40,645 nucleotides of DNA from an uncultured Prevotellaceae bacterium. GTDB taxonomy: Bacteria; Bacteroidota; Bacteroidia; Bacteroidales; Bacteroidaceae. Position numbers and translations under genes: made by a program. Shown here one piece after another: positions 17,000 through 24,783 of the stretch. Below the pieces are notes generated by a model. The model searched no databases. It was given only the letters and a program-made list of their open reading frames with translations, and was not told where the DNA came from. The stretch is taken from NCBI GenBank assembly GCA_902781315.1, contig CACZIT010000029.1, positions 1 to 40,645 on the forward strand, in the 5' to 3' direction. The first letter of the stretch is position 1; every line of letters starts with the position of its first letter.

Positions 17000-18796
17000 C
17001 TATTTCTTACTAACACTCTTCTTCACCTTCACGGCGGGAATCTTTAGTTTCTGGCCAGCCTTCACTTCCTTAATACCACCGTTGACAGCCTCCACATAGC
17101 ACTCCATGCCAGGACCCAGATATGCCTTACTGATGCCGGCAAGAGTCTGACCAGCACGCACGGTGACAACTTCACTCACACCTGTGATGACATAGGCTCC
17201 GAGCCGCACACGAGGATCCTTGTTGTAGGCAGCCTGATTGGGAATCGACTTGTCAGCTACTTTGGCGGCAGCGGCAGCTTTGGCGGCAGCCTGTTGGGCA
17301 GCGGCTTTAGCGGCAGCGGCTTTAGCGGCAGCGGCTTTAGCGGCAGCGGCTTTAGCCTGTTCTGCCTTCTGAGCGGCAGCCTTCTGCTGTGCCAGCTTAA
17401 CCGCCTGTTGCTGGGCTTTCTGCTCTGCTTGTTGCTTAGCCAGTTTGGCTGCTGCAGCAGCTTGTTCCTTCGCCAGTTTGGCCTTACGGGCTTCCTCCTC
17501 CTTGGCGAGTTCTGCACGCTTGGCGTTGAGGGCTTCCTGATGCTTCAGTTCTTCGGCCTTGAGGGCTATCTCGCGTTCCTTCACCCGACGTTCGCGTTCA
17601 GCCATCTGTTCTTCGGTATTCTCCTGGGCGGTCTTGGCAGCCACGGCTTGACGGGGAGGTCGGCCTGGGCGGTTATCGTCGGGACGCACACCCGTGGCAT
17701 GCAGATAGGTGTTGTGCTGGTCTTCCTGAATCTGAGCTACGAGATGGGCGATGCGGTTGTCACGATCCTGCAACAGCTTGTTCATATAATAGTAGCCGGC
17801 ACCTGCTGCCACGAGCAGACAGGCGATCACTCCCATCAGCACTTTCACCAGACGAGACTTCTTCTTGAGCTGAGCCGACAACTCAACGACTTCCTCATTT
17901 TCCTTGAGGGGATAACCGTAGTCATCCACTTTTGCTTGGTTTTCCATCAGATAATTCGGGGCTTGATTATTTGTTTCAGTTGTTTGTTCTTCTGCGGGGT
18001 CCATTTCCTCAGCAGCTTCCTCCGTGTTTGCCTCAGAAACATCCTCTGCGGGGTCCATTTCCTCAGCAGCTTCCTCTGTGTTTGCCTCAGAAACATCCTC
18101 TGCGGGGGCCTCGGGCAATTCCTCGGCAGGCTCTTCACCAGCGTCCTCAACTAAGTTCTCTGCAGGTTCCTCTTGAGCCTCCACTGAAGCCTCCTCTTGA
18201 GGTTCCTCTTGAATTTCCTCTTGAGCTTCCTCAATAGATTCTTCTGCAAGCTCTACAATAGGTACCTCTTCCACAGGAGACACAGGAGCCAGAGGAGCCA
18301 CAGGAGCCACAAACTCTTCTGCCGCCTCGTTTGCCAGTTCCTCCACGGGCTCCTCCACAGGTTCAGATGCTGCAGAGGGAACGTCGGCAACATCCTCTGC
18401 ATCAACATCTTCAGGCGACTCCGTCAGAGTGTTCTTGTACTTTGCATCTATCTCGTCGAAACTCACGCCATCGTTCACCACAACCGTCTCGAACTGAGCG
18501 AAGGGCTTGTTCACCAGATCGCGCATGCTGGCCTCTGGCGAGAAGGAAATTTTCTCCCTCTGCCCGATTGTGATGCGCTGGCCGGTCTTCACACTTACGC
18601 TCTCCCTGGCACTGACCGCCGACACCTTGAACGTGCCGAGGCCCTTCACCTTCAGCTGCTTCTCGTAGTGCAGGGCGTCGTTGATGACATCCACCATCGT
18701 CAGGAGGAAGTGCTCAGCCTCGCGCTGCCCAATCTGTTGCTTTTCAGCGATGGCAGCTGCCAAATCATTTATTCTCCTCATGACTGTTCTCTCCAT
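17000..18796 (-). CDS. Membrane-anchored HU-domain/LysM fusion protein
   Basis: The protein has 598 residues. Residues 1-105 are an HU/IHF-like DNA-binding domain (KVKGLGTFKV at 49-58). Residues 115-280 form a Glu/Pro/Ala-rich acidic linker with two identical 18-residue repeats. A single transmembrane helix (about 316-338, VLMGVIACLLVAAGAGYYYM) follows, then a Lys/Ala/Gln-rich coiled coil (about 380-525) containing four AAAKA units, and a LysM-like C-terminus (VVTVRAGQTLAGISKAYL ... GQKLKIP). If inserted N-in, the HU domain would be cytoplasmic and the LysM domain in the periplasm, possibly linking nucleoid and cell wall; that role is inference. The start at 18796 overlaps the upstream HU gene by 32 bases; an ATG at 18781 (MRRIND) is equally plausible. 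It is last in the ftsY-rimO-HU run. Confidence 0.85.
   Translation of the reverse strand: MERTVMRRINDLAAAIAEKQQIGQREAEHFLLTMVDVINDALHYEKQLKVKGLGTFKVSAVSARESVSVKTGQRITIGQREKISFSPEASMRDLVNKPFAQFETVVVNDGVSFDEIDAKYKNTLTESPEDVDAEDVADVPSAASEPVEEPVEELANEAAEEFVAPVAPLAPVSPVEEVPIVELAEESIEEAQEEIQEEPQEEASVEAQEEPAENLVEDAGEEPAEELPEAPAEDVSEANTEEAAEEMDPAEDVSEANTEEAAEEMDPAEEQTTETNNQAPNYLMENQAKVDDYGYPLKENEEVVELSAQLKKKSRLVKVLMGVIACLLVAAGAGYYYMNKLLQDRDNRIAHLVAQIQEDQHNTYLHATGVRPDDNRPGRPPRQAVAAKTAQENTEEQMAERERRVKEREIALKAEELKHQEALNAKRAELAKEEEARKAKLAKEQAAAAAKLAKQQAEQKAQQQAVKLAQQKAAAQKAEQAKAAAAKAAAAKAAAAKAAAQQAAAKAAAAAKVADKSIPNQAAYNKDPRVRLGAYVITGVSEVVTVRAGQTLAGISKAYLGPGMECYVEAVNGGIKEVKAGQKLKIPAVKVKKSVSKK
17294..17355. 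repeat. 15-bp tandem repeat coding for Ala-rich coiled coil
   Basis: Four near-identical 15-base units (GGCAGCGGCTTTAGC on the plus strand) encode repeated AAAKA within the HU-LysM gene. Copy number is likely to vary by slippage. Confidence 0.8.
17991..18098. repeat. 54-bp tandem duplication in the acidic linker
   Basis: Two copies of a 54-base unit (17991-18044 and 18045-18098) differ at one base (tccGtg/tcTgtg) and encode the same 18 residues, AEDVSEANTEEAAEEMDP. The unit starts again at 18099. This is an in-frame, recent-looking duplication. Confidence 0.9.
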
Positions 18797-19067
18797 TTTT
18801 TAGTTTGTCCTTGATGGAAGCCGAAGGACGGAAGTTCATGACCAGTTTCGGCGGCACCAGCATGAGTTTGCCCGTCACAGGATTGACAAGCGTCTTCTCA
18901 AGCCGCTTTTTCACGTCGAACGTGCCAAGCCCAGCTATGTAGACAGGCTCACCCTCTTCAAGACACTCGCCGAGGGCGTCGATGAAGGATTGCACCAGTC
19001 GCCGCGTATCATTTTGCTTGTAGCCGGAACGATGGGCCAATTCAGCTATGAATTCCTTATTATTCAT
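18765..19067 (-). CDS. HU/IHF family DNA-binding protein
   Basis: The protein has 100 residues, a full-length HU/IHF-like subunit. It starts NNKEFIAELAHRSGY, contains VYIAGLGTFDVKKR (GLGTF motif at the turn into the beta arms) and ends with PKLVMNFRPSASIKDKL. HU proteins dimerise and bend DNA in the nucleoid. It lies 14 bases after rimO and overlaps the start of the HU-LysM fusion gene, so it is probably co-transcribed and translationally coupled with it. The two gene products could heterodimerise, which is speculative. Confidence 0.93.
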   Translation of the reverse strand: MNNKEFIAELAHRSGYKQNDTRRLVQSFIDALGECLEEGEPVYIAGLGTFDVKKRLEKTLVNPVTGKLMLVPPKLVMNFRPSASIKDKLKNGENSHEENK

Positions 19068-19081
19068 GTTGTTAATTTGGT

Positions 19082-20389
19082 TTATTGGGGTTTCACCACC
19101 TCTCCATAGAGGTCGAACTCGTCGCTGTCGTTGATGAGCACCTGGTAGTAGTGACCACGACGCAATCGGCCTGCCGAAGCATCAATGAGCACCTCGGGGT
19201 CCACCTCAGGCGAAGAGAACTCGGTGCGGCCGACGTAGTAGGCACCCTCCTTGCGGTCAATGACCACCTGCATCACCTTGCCCACTTTCTGGGCCTGTAC
19301 CTCGGTGCTGATTTTTTGCTGCAGGGCCATGAGGCGAGCCAGTCGGTCTTGCTTCACGTCCTCAGGCACGTCGTCCTCGTAGTGCATGCCGCTGTAGGTG
19401 TCCTCCTCTTCAGAATAGGCAAAGGCTCCCATGCGCTCGAAGCGAGCCCAACGCACAAAGTCCATCAGTTGTTCGAAGTCCTCGTCGGTCTCGCCGGGAA
19501 AGCCCACCATCAGCGTTGTGCGCAAGTGAATGCCAGGCACGGCCTGCCTCATCTCGGTAATCAGCTGGCGGGTTTCCTCTGCCGTCACGTGGCGATGCAT
19601 GCGCTCCAGCATGTGGTCGGAAATGTGCTGCAGGGCAATGTCGAGATAGCGGCAGACGTTCTTCTTCTCGCGCATCACCGTCAGCAGTTCCATGGGGAAT
19701 TGGTGAGGATAGGCATAGTGCAGCCGTATCCACTTCACCCCCGGTATGTCGGCCATATCGCTGATGAGGTCGGCAATGTGCCGCTGGCCGTCAATGTCCA
19801 ATCCATAATAGGTCAGCTCCTGAGCTATCACCTGAAACTCGCTGACTCCATCCTCCACCAGCCGTCTCACCTCAGCCAGGACATCTTCCTTCGGGCGGCT
19901 CTTGTGGTGACCCGTGATGACAGGAATGGCGCAGTAGGCACAATTCCGGTCGCAGCCCTCGCTGATCTTCACGTAGGCATAGTGGCCGGGAGTAGTGAGC
20001 GAGCGCACACCGGCACACGACGCTATCTCCTCTTTGCCCAAGTCTCTCAGCAGCTGCATGTAGTCGAACTTGCCGTAATAGCCATCCACCTGTGGAATCT
20101 CGCGCTTCAGGTCGTCCATGTATCGTTGTGACAGACAGCCCATTACGTACAGTTTGCCTATCCTTCCTTCCTCCTTGGCCTGAGCCAGTTCCAGAATCAT
20201 CCGTATGCTCTCTTCCTTGGCATCGGCTATGAATCCGCATGTGTTTACCACCACGATCTCGCCCTGCGGATGGGCAGCGTCGTGCTTGCAGACGAAGCCG
20301 TTGGCCTCTATCTGCTTTTTCAGGAGCTCGCTGTCCACCAGGTTCTTCGAGCATCCCATCGTGATGATATCTATCTGACCTTTCTTCAA
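19082..20389 (-). CDS. rimO: Ribosomal protein S12 methylthiotransferase RimO
   Basis: The protein has 435 residues. It has the three methylthiotransferase parts: N-terminal UPF0004 domain (TMGCSKNLVDSELL, with further cysteines at NTCGF and MGCLSQR for a second 4Fe-4S cluster), radical-SAM core with CDRNCAYCAIP binding the SAM-coupled cluster, and a C-terminal TRAM domain. RimO adds a methylthio group to Asp88 (E. coli numbering) of ribosomal protein S12. The S12-type rather than MiaB-type assignment rests on the KSRP and length pattern. It starts 20 bases after ftsY and is followed by the HU gene. Confidence 0.94.
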   Translation of the reverse strand: MKKGQIDIITMGCSKNLVDSELLKKQIEANGFVCKHDAAHPQGEIVVVNTCGFIADAKEESIRMILELAQAKEEGRIGKLYVMGCLSQRYMDDLKREIPQVDGYYGKFDYMQLLRDLGKEEIASCAGVRSLTTPGHYAYVKISEGCDRNCAYCAIPVITGHHKSRPKEDVLAEVRRLVEDGVSEFQVIAQELTYYGLDIDGQRHIADLISDMADIPGVKWIRLHYAYPHQFPMELLTVMREKKNVCRYLDIALQHISDHMLERMHRHVTAEETRQLITEMRQAVPGIHLRTTLMVGFPGETDEDFEQLMDFVRWARFERMGAFAYSEEEDTYSGMHYEDDVPEDVKQDRLARLMALQQKISTEVQAQKVGKVMQVVIDRKEGAYYVGRTEFSSPEVDPEVLIDASAGRLRRGHYYQVLINDSDEFDLYGEVVKPQ

Positions 20390-20409
20390 TTTCGGTTTCC
20401 TTTCAATCC

Positions 20410-21366
20410 TTAGTCCTTTCCAAACAGCGAGTCAACAAACTGCCGCTTGTTGAACAGCTGCAAGTCCTGCATGCCCTCACCCAGGCCGATGTACTTCACG
20501 GGCACCTTCAACTGGTCGCTGATGCCAATCACCACGCCACCCTTGGCCGTGCCGTCGAGCTTCGTGATGGCCAGAGAAGTAATCTGGGTGACGGCGGCAA
20601 ACTGGCGAGCCTGCTCAAAAGCATTCTGACCCGTAGAGCCGTCCAGCACCAGCAGCACCTCGTCGGGAGCATCGGGCAGCACCTTCTTCATCACGTCCTT
20701 CACCTTCTTCAGCTCGTTCATCAGGCCCACCTTGTTGTGCAGTCGACCAGCCGTGTCGATGAGCACCACGTCGGCATCATTAGCCTTGGCCGACTGCAGC
20801 GTGTCGAAAGCCACCGAGGCAGGGTCGGCCCCCATCTGCTGCTTCACCACGGGCACCCCTACCCTTTCGCCCCAGATGCAAATCTGCTCTACGGCAGCAG
20901 CGCGGAACGTGTCGGCAGCACCCAGGTAGACCTTCTTTCCGGCTTGCTTGAACTGCCAAGCCAGCTTGCCGATGGTAGTGGTCTTGCCCACGCCGTTCAC
21001 GCCCACCACCAGTATGACGTAAGGCTTGTGGTCGCCGGGCAAATCCCAGTCGTCCAGGTCGTCGGTATGGTTCTCAGCCAGCAGGGCTGCTATCTCGTCG
21101 CGCAAGATGCCGTTCAGCTCGGAGGTCGACACATACTTATCTCTCTCCACGCGCTCCTCAATGCGGCGGATAATCTTCAGCGTCGTGTCGACACCCACGT
21201 CACTCGTTATCAGCACCTCTTCCAGATCGTCAAGCACCTCGTCGTCCACCTTCGACTTACCGGCGATGGCACGAGTCAGCTTACCGAAAACACTCTCCTT
21301 TGTCTTCTCCAGACCCTTGTCCAGAGTTTCCTTCTTATTCCTATTAAAAAGACCGAATAAACCCAT
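20410..21366 (-). CDS. ftsY: Signal recognition particle receptor FtsY
   Basis: The protein has 318 residues, a compact form lacking the long acidic A domain of E. coli. It has an N domain (about 20-100) and the SRP GTPase G domain with G1 GVNGVGKTTTIGKLA, the DTAGRL motif, and TKLDGTAKGG. FtsY docks SRP-ribosome complexes on the inner membrane for co-translational insertion. It is the first gene of the ftsY-rimO-HU-HU/LysM run and has its own promoter. Confidence 0.97.
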   Translation of the reverse strand: MGLFGLFNRNKKETLDKGLEKTKESVFGKLTRAIAGKSKVDDEVLDDLEEVLITSDVGVDTTLKIIRRIEERVERDKYVSTSELNGILRDEIAALLAENHTDDLDDWDLPGDHKPYVILVVGVNGVGKTTTIGKLAWQFKQAGKKVYLGAADTFRAAAVEQICIWGERVGVPVVKQQMGADPASVAFDTLQSAKANDADVVLIDTAGRLHNKVGLMNELKKVKDVMKKVLPDAPDEVLLVLDGSTGQNAFEQARQFAAVTQITSLAITKLDGTAKGGVVIGISDQLKVPVKYIGLGEGMQDLQLFNKRQFVDSLFGKD

Positions 21367-21383
21367 AATGCATTATTTTTCTG

Positions 21384-21416
21384 CAAAACTACTCAAAAAA
21401 TCTGATATTTCCCAAA
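21384..21416 (-). promoter_or_regulatory. Promoter of the ftsY operon
   Basis: On the minus strand TTTG (21413-21416), 21 bases, then TAGTTTTG (21384-21391), 17 bases before the ATG. Both elements match the Bacteroidota consensus. Confidence 0.75.
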
Positions 21417-21463
21417 TTTTATACGACGAATTATCACTTTCAACAAAAAAATCGTAGTTTTTT

Positions 21464-21495
21464 TTTGGTTCTTAGGAAAAAAACACTTACCTTTG
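21464..21495 (+). promoter_or_regulatory. Promoter of tRNA-Thr (and perhaps tRNA-Gly)
   Basis: TTTG (21464-21467), 20 bases, then TACCTTTG (21488-21495), 11 bases before the tRNA 5' end. Confidence 0.8.
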
Positions 21496-21506
21496 CACCC
21501 GCAATT

Positions 21507-21579
<73 letters not shown>

Positions 21580-21589
21580 CTCAGCAGGG

Positions 21590-21648
21590 GGTTAACAGTC
21601 ATTTTGGTTGGTGGTATTGCCCATAACCGAGGGTTGTTAACCTTTTTT
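21590..21648 (+). terminator. Possible terminator between the two tRNA genes
   Basis: GGTTAACA (21590-21597) and TGTTAACC (21635-21642) are perfect complements, followed by six Ts. The intervening 37 bases can form a further short stem (GGTT/AACC). If functional it would separate tRNA-Thr from tRNA-Gly. Confidence 0.4.
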
Positions 21649-21654
21649 CTTTCC

Positions 21655-21727
21655 GCGGTAATAGCTCAGTTGGTAGAGCATTGGCTTCCCAAGCCGAGGG
21701 TCGCGGGTTCGAGTCCCGTTTACCGCT
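21655..21727 (+). tRNA. tRNA-Gly (anticodon CCC)
   Basis: A 73-base cloverleaf. The acceptor arm GCGGTAA pairs with TTACCGC, the loop TTCCCAA gives anticodon CCC, and the T arm is GCGGGTTCGAGTCCCGT. It borders the gene-poor, possible-integration scar to its right. Confidence 0.97.
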
Positions 21728-21837
21728 CAACGCTGATAATCAAGGAGTTACGAAGTTAAAGAGCTTTGAAAACAGCAAATTCGGATTGTTTTTTGAGGTT
21801 ACAAAGTCGGTTTTTAAGGGCTTTTGAGGGCCAATTT

Positions 21838-21893
21838 GGTTGGCAAATGGTTGGCAAATGGTTGGCAAATAGTTGGCAAATAGTTGGCAAGAT
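21838..21893. repeat. Tandem array with exact 11-bp period, five copies
   Basis: TTGGCAA recurs at 21840, 21851, 21862, 21873 and 21884. The unit is GGTTGGCAAAT, with the last two copies starting AG instead of GG. Confidence 0.92.
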
Positions 21894-21936
21894 TTGCTGA
21901 CTGCAAAAAAGATTATTAGCTTAAAAACACAAGACA

Positions 21937-22092
21937 ATGAGAAACTATCCCTATGTAGACATGATAAGGACAAAGACACATGCCGATGGCATGCTCCCGG
22001 TGCACATTATTGTGAAAAACAGAAAAGCAGAAAAGCGGAAAGTAGACATTAATGATTTTTGGGGGTCGTTTCAAGGGAGGAGAAGCAAGTAG
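21937..22092 (+). pseudogene. Possible N-terminal fragment of a tyrosine-recombinase integrase
   Basis: A 51-codon frame begins MRNYPYVDMIRTKTHADG and continues LPVHIIVKNRKAEKRKVDI. This resembles the arm-type DNA-binding N-terminus of Bacteroidota integrases (short beta strands with xDGxxPIxIxV). It stops before any core-binding or catalytic domain. Its location 210 bases from the 3' end of a tRNA gene, a usual integration target, supports a leftover of an excised or decayed element. The left arm of the 23-bp inverted repeat lies inside it. The assignment is tentative. Confidence 0.4.
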
Positions 22093-22247
22093 GCAGGCAT
22101 GAAGAAGGAAGACAAGAATCATATATAAATTATACATTATATTATATATATATTATTATTATATTATAATATTATTATTAAAACTTTTACTAAGAAAAGT
22201 CCACTTTCTGCCTTCCGAGAATGCTTAATGTCTACTTTCCGCTTTTC
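22030..22247. repeat. Perfect 23-bp inverted repeat flanking an AT-rich core
   Basis: The 23 bases at 22030-22052 (GAAAAGCGGAAAGTAGACAT plus TAA) are the exact reverse complement of 22225-22247. The arms enclose 172 bases that are rich in A and T. No transposase is inside, so this is a MITE-like or fold-back structure. Confidence 0.85.
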
Positions 22248-22403
22248 CTCCTTTCTGCTTTCAAAACGGCAAGGTAATGCTTCAATAAATGCTTTAAAAT
22301 ATTTTCGTAAATAAGTGTGAGAGATAGTGTTTCAATGCGATGTTGCATCCCTACATTTTTGGGGGAGGCATGTGACGGGGATTCGTGCTTTGTATGATGC
22401 GGA

Positions 22404-22500
22404 AGGGCCTTCCGTACACCGCAAATGGGCCTTCCGTACGCTGCAAATGGGGCTTCTGTACGCTGCAAATGGGCCTTCCGTACGCTATAAATGGGGCTTA
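22404..22500. repeat. Tandem array with exact 22-bp period, four and a part copies
   Basis: GTAC recurs at 22414, 22436, 22458 and 22480, each 22 bases apart. The unit is close to CCTTCCGTACGCTGCAAATG plus GG. Short open frames across it are artefacts of the repeat. It ends about 40 bases beyond the gldB stop. Confidence 0.9.
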
Positions 22501-22538
22501 TGCATGGTACGAGAAAGGCGTTTACGGGAAGAAGTGGC

Positions 22539-23336
22539 CTACAGCTCCTTTCGCAGCAGGTCGGCGGCGGAGGTGCCGGGATGCTTCTGCATGAATTTCT
22601 CAGCCTGAGCGGTGAAAGGAGTCTTGAAGAAGGGGGTGCCGAGGGCACGGTTGACCACCCACATGACGCGCCCCATGTGTACGTCGCGCTGCTGCTGCTG
22701 GCTGGCTTCAAAGTCCTGCATGGGATAGTGGCTGAGGAGCCAGAACACCAGGCAGTCGGGCACGATGGCTGAGCGGGTCATGGTGCTGCGCTGACGGGAG
22801 TCGTAGAAGTTGCCGTAGGGGGCATAGTCGCTTCCGAGATACTTGTCGAGCGAGATGCCTATCAGGCCGTCGCCCACGACGATGCTCTGTCCCAGGGCGC
22901 CTATCTGTGCATATACCTCGGGCAGGGGGATGTCGGGGATGAGTCTTTGCAGGCGGCCGAAGGACTGCTGCAGCTGCTTGTCGATGTCGGACATGTCGGC
23001 ATACTGGGCTTCAGCGTCGGCAATAATCATCTGCAGGAGCGAGTCTTGGAAGAAGTTCAGGAAGCGTGCATTGATTTCATGGTCGTTCACCTCGCCCAGC
23101 TGCAGCATGTCTTCCACCAACGTGCGGGTCTCCACGGGATAGTCGGTATTCATCTGCTGGAGGGCAGAGAAATCGCCTGTGGTGAGGTAACGGCTTTCCA
23201 GACGATCGTACCGCTGCACCTGCAGGTGCACCTGTGCGTCGTCTTCCTCGTTGGGCTTCACTCTGAATTCGCAAGCCACGGCCACGATGGCCATCACGAG
23301 GGTCAAAACGTAGAATATGATGGAAAGCCTTTTCAA
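22539..23336 (-). CDS. gldB: GldB-like lipoprotein
   Basis: The protein has 265 residues. A hydrophobic N-terminal signal ends in VAVAC, an imperfect lipobox with C22 as the likely lipidated cysteine. The body resembles GldB: IPDIPLPEVYAQIGALGQSI, then the characteristic GDGLIGISLDKYLGSDY segment. GldB is required for gliding and type IX-related function in Flavobacterium, but homologues occur in many non-gliding Bacteroidota, where the role is unclear. The gene is monocistronic with a good promoter, and a 22-bp repeat array lies just after it. Confidence 0.8.
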   Translation of the reverse strand: MKRLSIIFYVLTLVMAIVAVACEFRVKPNEEDDAQVHLQVQRYDRLESRYLTTGDFSALQQMNTDYPVETRTLVEDMLQLGEVNDHEINARFLNFFQDSLLQMIIADAEAQYADMSDIDKQLQQSFGRLQRLIPDIPLPEVYAQIGALGQSIVVGDGLIGISLDKYLGSDYAPYGNFYDSRQRSTMTRSAIVPDCLVFWLLSHYPMQDFEASQQQQRDVHMGRVMWVVNRALGTPFFKTPFTAQAEKFMQKHPGTSAADLLRKEL

Positions 23337-23356
23337 TGTCGTTTGATATTTGCGTG

Positions 23357-23388
23357 CAAAATTACTAAATTTTGCTTAATTCTCCAAA
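23357..23388 (-). promoter_or_regulatory. Promoter of gldB
   Basis: On the minus strand TTTG (23385-23388), 20 bases, then TAATTTTG (23357-23364), 20 bases before the ATG. An excellent consensus match. Confidence 0.8.
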
Positions 23389-23458
23389 CTTTTCGCTAAA
23401 AAAGTTAAAATATAAGGGCAAGAACAGCCTTTTAACTTTATTTTTTTGAAATTTTCCG

Positions 23459-23466
23459 TAAGTTTG
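23459..23466 (+). promoter_or_regulatory. -7 box of the DUF4861 gene
   Basis: TAAGTTTG matches TAnnTTTG and lies five bases before the ATG, implying an almost leaderless transcript. Confidence 0.6.
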
Positions 23467-23471
23467 CAAGC

Positions 23472-24767
23472 ATGAACAAAGCTACGATTATCTCCCTGCT
23501 GGCCAGCATGCTGACTGCTGCCCATGCCGCTACCCCACTGAGCGTGGAAGTATCAAATCCCTCGAAATTTGCAAGGGAATGTGTGCCCGTTGTCATCGAC
23601 TTGTCGTCTCAACCCGACCTGCTCGGCGCCCTCATCAGCCTGCCTGACGGGGGCCTGACGGTACGCGATGCCCAGTCGGCAGCCTTGCCCTGCCAGCTGG
23701 ACGACCTCAATCAGGACGGCACGCCCGACGAGCTGTGTTTCCTCACCAGCCTTGCTGCGCGCGAGACGAAGGTTTTCACCATTGAGGTGGCTGCACAAAG
23801 GGAGGCTGAGGCGAAGCCTTCGGTGTATGTGGAGATGTTGCTGGCCAACAAGAAGATAAAGGAGCAGAACCGGCAAGACCTGTACATCTCGAGTCTTACC
23901 GTTGACCACGGTGTGAACCCCTACAACCAACTGCACCACCACGGGGCAGCCTTTGAAAACGAACTGGTGGCCTACCGCATTTATTTCGACCACAGGCAGA
24001 CCGTCGACATCTATGGCAAGCGCCACAAGGGACTTGAGCTGCGCGAGACGCAGTTTTATCCTGACGAAGCGCAGAAGCAGGCAGGATCGGGCGACGACAT
24101 TCTCTGGGTGGGCAACACCTTCGGATTGGGCACGCTGCGCGGCTACAACGGCGAGCAACCCACGATGCTGAGCGACGTGCTGCACCGCACACAAAGGATT
24201 CTTTCGCGTGGCCCTCTCCGCACGATTGTTGAGGTGACTGACGAAGGTTGGAAACCCGAGGGAGAGCAGCAGCGACTGACGCTCACCACCCGCTATACCC
24301 TCTATGCCCACCAGCGCGACTGCCAGGTGGACGTCTACCTGAGCAACGGCTCGTCAGCCCTCGGGCAGACAACACCGCGTTTTGCCACAGGCATCATCAA
24401 CATCAAGAACTCTCTTGAATACTCCGACCACCGAGGGCTGCGTGGCTGCTGGGGCACCGACTGGCCGGTTTCGGCCAAAGACTCTGTGGGCCATCAGCGC
24501 GAAACCGTAGGGCTGGGCATATGTCTGCCTCAGCAATGCATCGTCAGCGAATGGGAGGCTCCCAAGGACGGCGAGGGTCATTCGGCTGTGGAGAACTATG
24601 GCTACGAGATTCGCCTCCAGGGCTCTCATCTGCGCTATTTCATCACGTTTGGTTCCGACAACGAAGACTTCGGCCATCACTCTGCCGAAGCCTGGTTCAA
24701 CTATCTGCGCCAGTGGAAACGCGAACTTTCCGTGCAGCCGCGCGTGGTGGTGAAGCAGAAAGAATGA
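23472..24767 (+). CDS. DUF4861 family secreted protein
   Basis: The protein has 431 residues with a cleavable signal peptide (about 1-19, ending AHAA). The beta-rich body, with SNPSKFARECVPVVIDL at about 28-44, DLNQDGTPDELCFL, GNTFGLGTLRGYNG and VEVTDEGW, fits DUF4861 proteins. These are often found near polysaccharide-degrading enzymes in Bacteroidota and may bind or process sugars, but no reaction is established to my knowledge. Here no glycoside hydrolase, lyase or SusCD pair is adjacent; neighbours are gldB (divergent) and mtgA (convergent). Confidence 0.78.
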   Translation: MNKATIISLLASMLTAAHAATPLSVEVSNPSKFARECVPVVIDLSSQPDLLGALISLPDGGLTVRDAQSAALPCQLDDLNQDGTPDELCFLTSLAARETKVFTIEVAAQREAEAKPSVYVEMLLANKKIKEQNRQDLYISSLTVDHGVNPYNQLHHHGAAFENELVAYRIYFDHRQTVDIYGKRHKGLELRETQFYPDEAQKQAGSGDDILWVGNTFGLGTLRGYNGEQPTMLSDVLHRTQRILSRGPLRTIVEVTDEGWKPEGEQQRLTLTTRYTLYAHQRDCQVDVYLSNGSSALGQTTPRFATGIINIKNSLEYSDHRGLRGCWGTDWPVSAKDSVGHQRETVGLGICLPQQCIVSEWEAPKDGEGHSAVENYGYEIRLQGSHLRYFITFGSDNEDFGHHSAEAWFNYLRQWKRELSVQPRVVVKQKE

Positions 24768-24783
24768 CAGGGGTGGGCGAAGA

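Larger units (their letters stand above)
21728..22538. other. Gene-poor scar after tRNA-Gly
   Basis: About 810 bases without an intact gene of normal length. They hold an 11-bp tandem array (21838-21893), a 51-codon integrase-like fragment (21937-22092), a strongly AT-rich stretch (about 22120-22200), a 23-bp inverted repeat and a 22-bp tandem array (22404-22500). Together these look like the remains of a mobile element at a tRNA 3' end. Confidence 0.6.

Noticed and set aside
22232-22711. Open frames of 69-159 codons on both strands across the 22-bp array
   Set aside because: They arise because a 22-bp repeat without stops stays open; they overlap the gldB 3' end and the inverted repeat and show no family resemblance.
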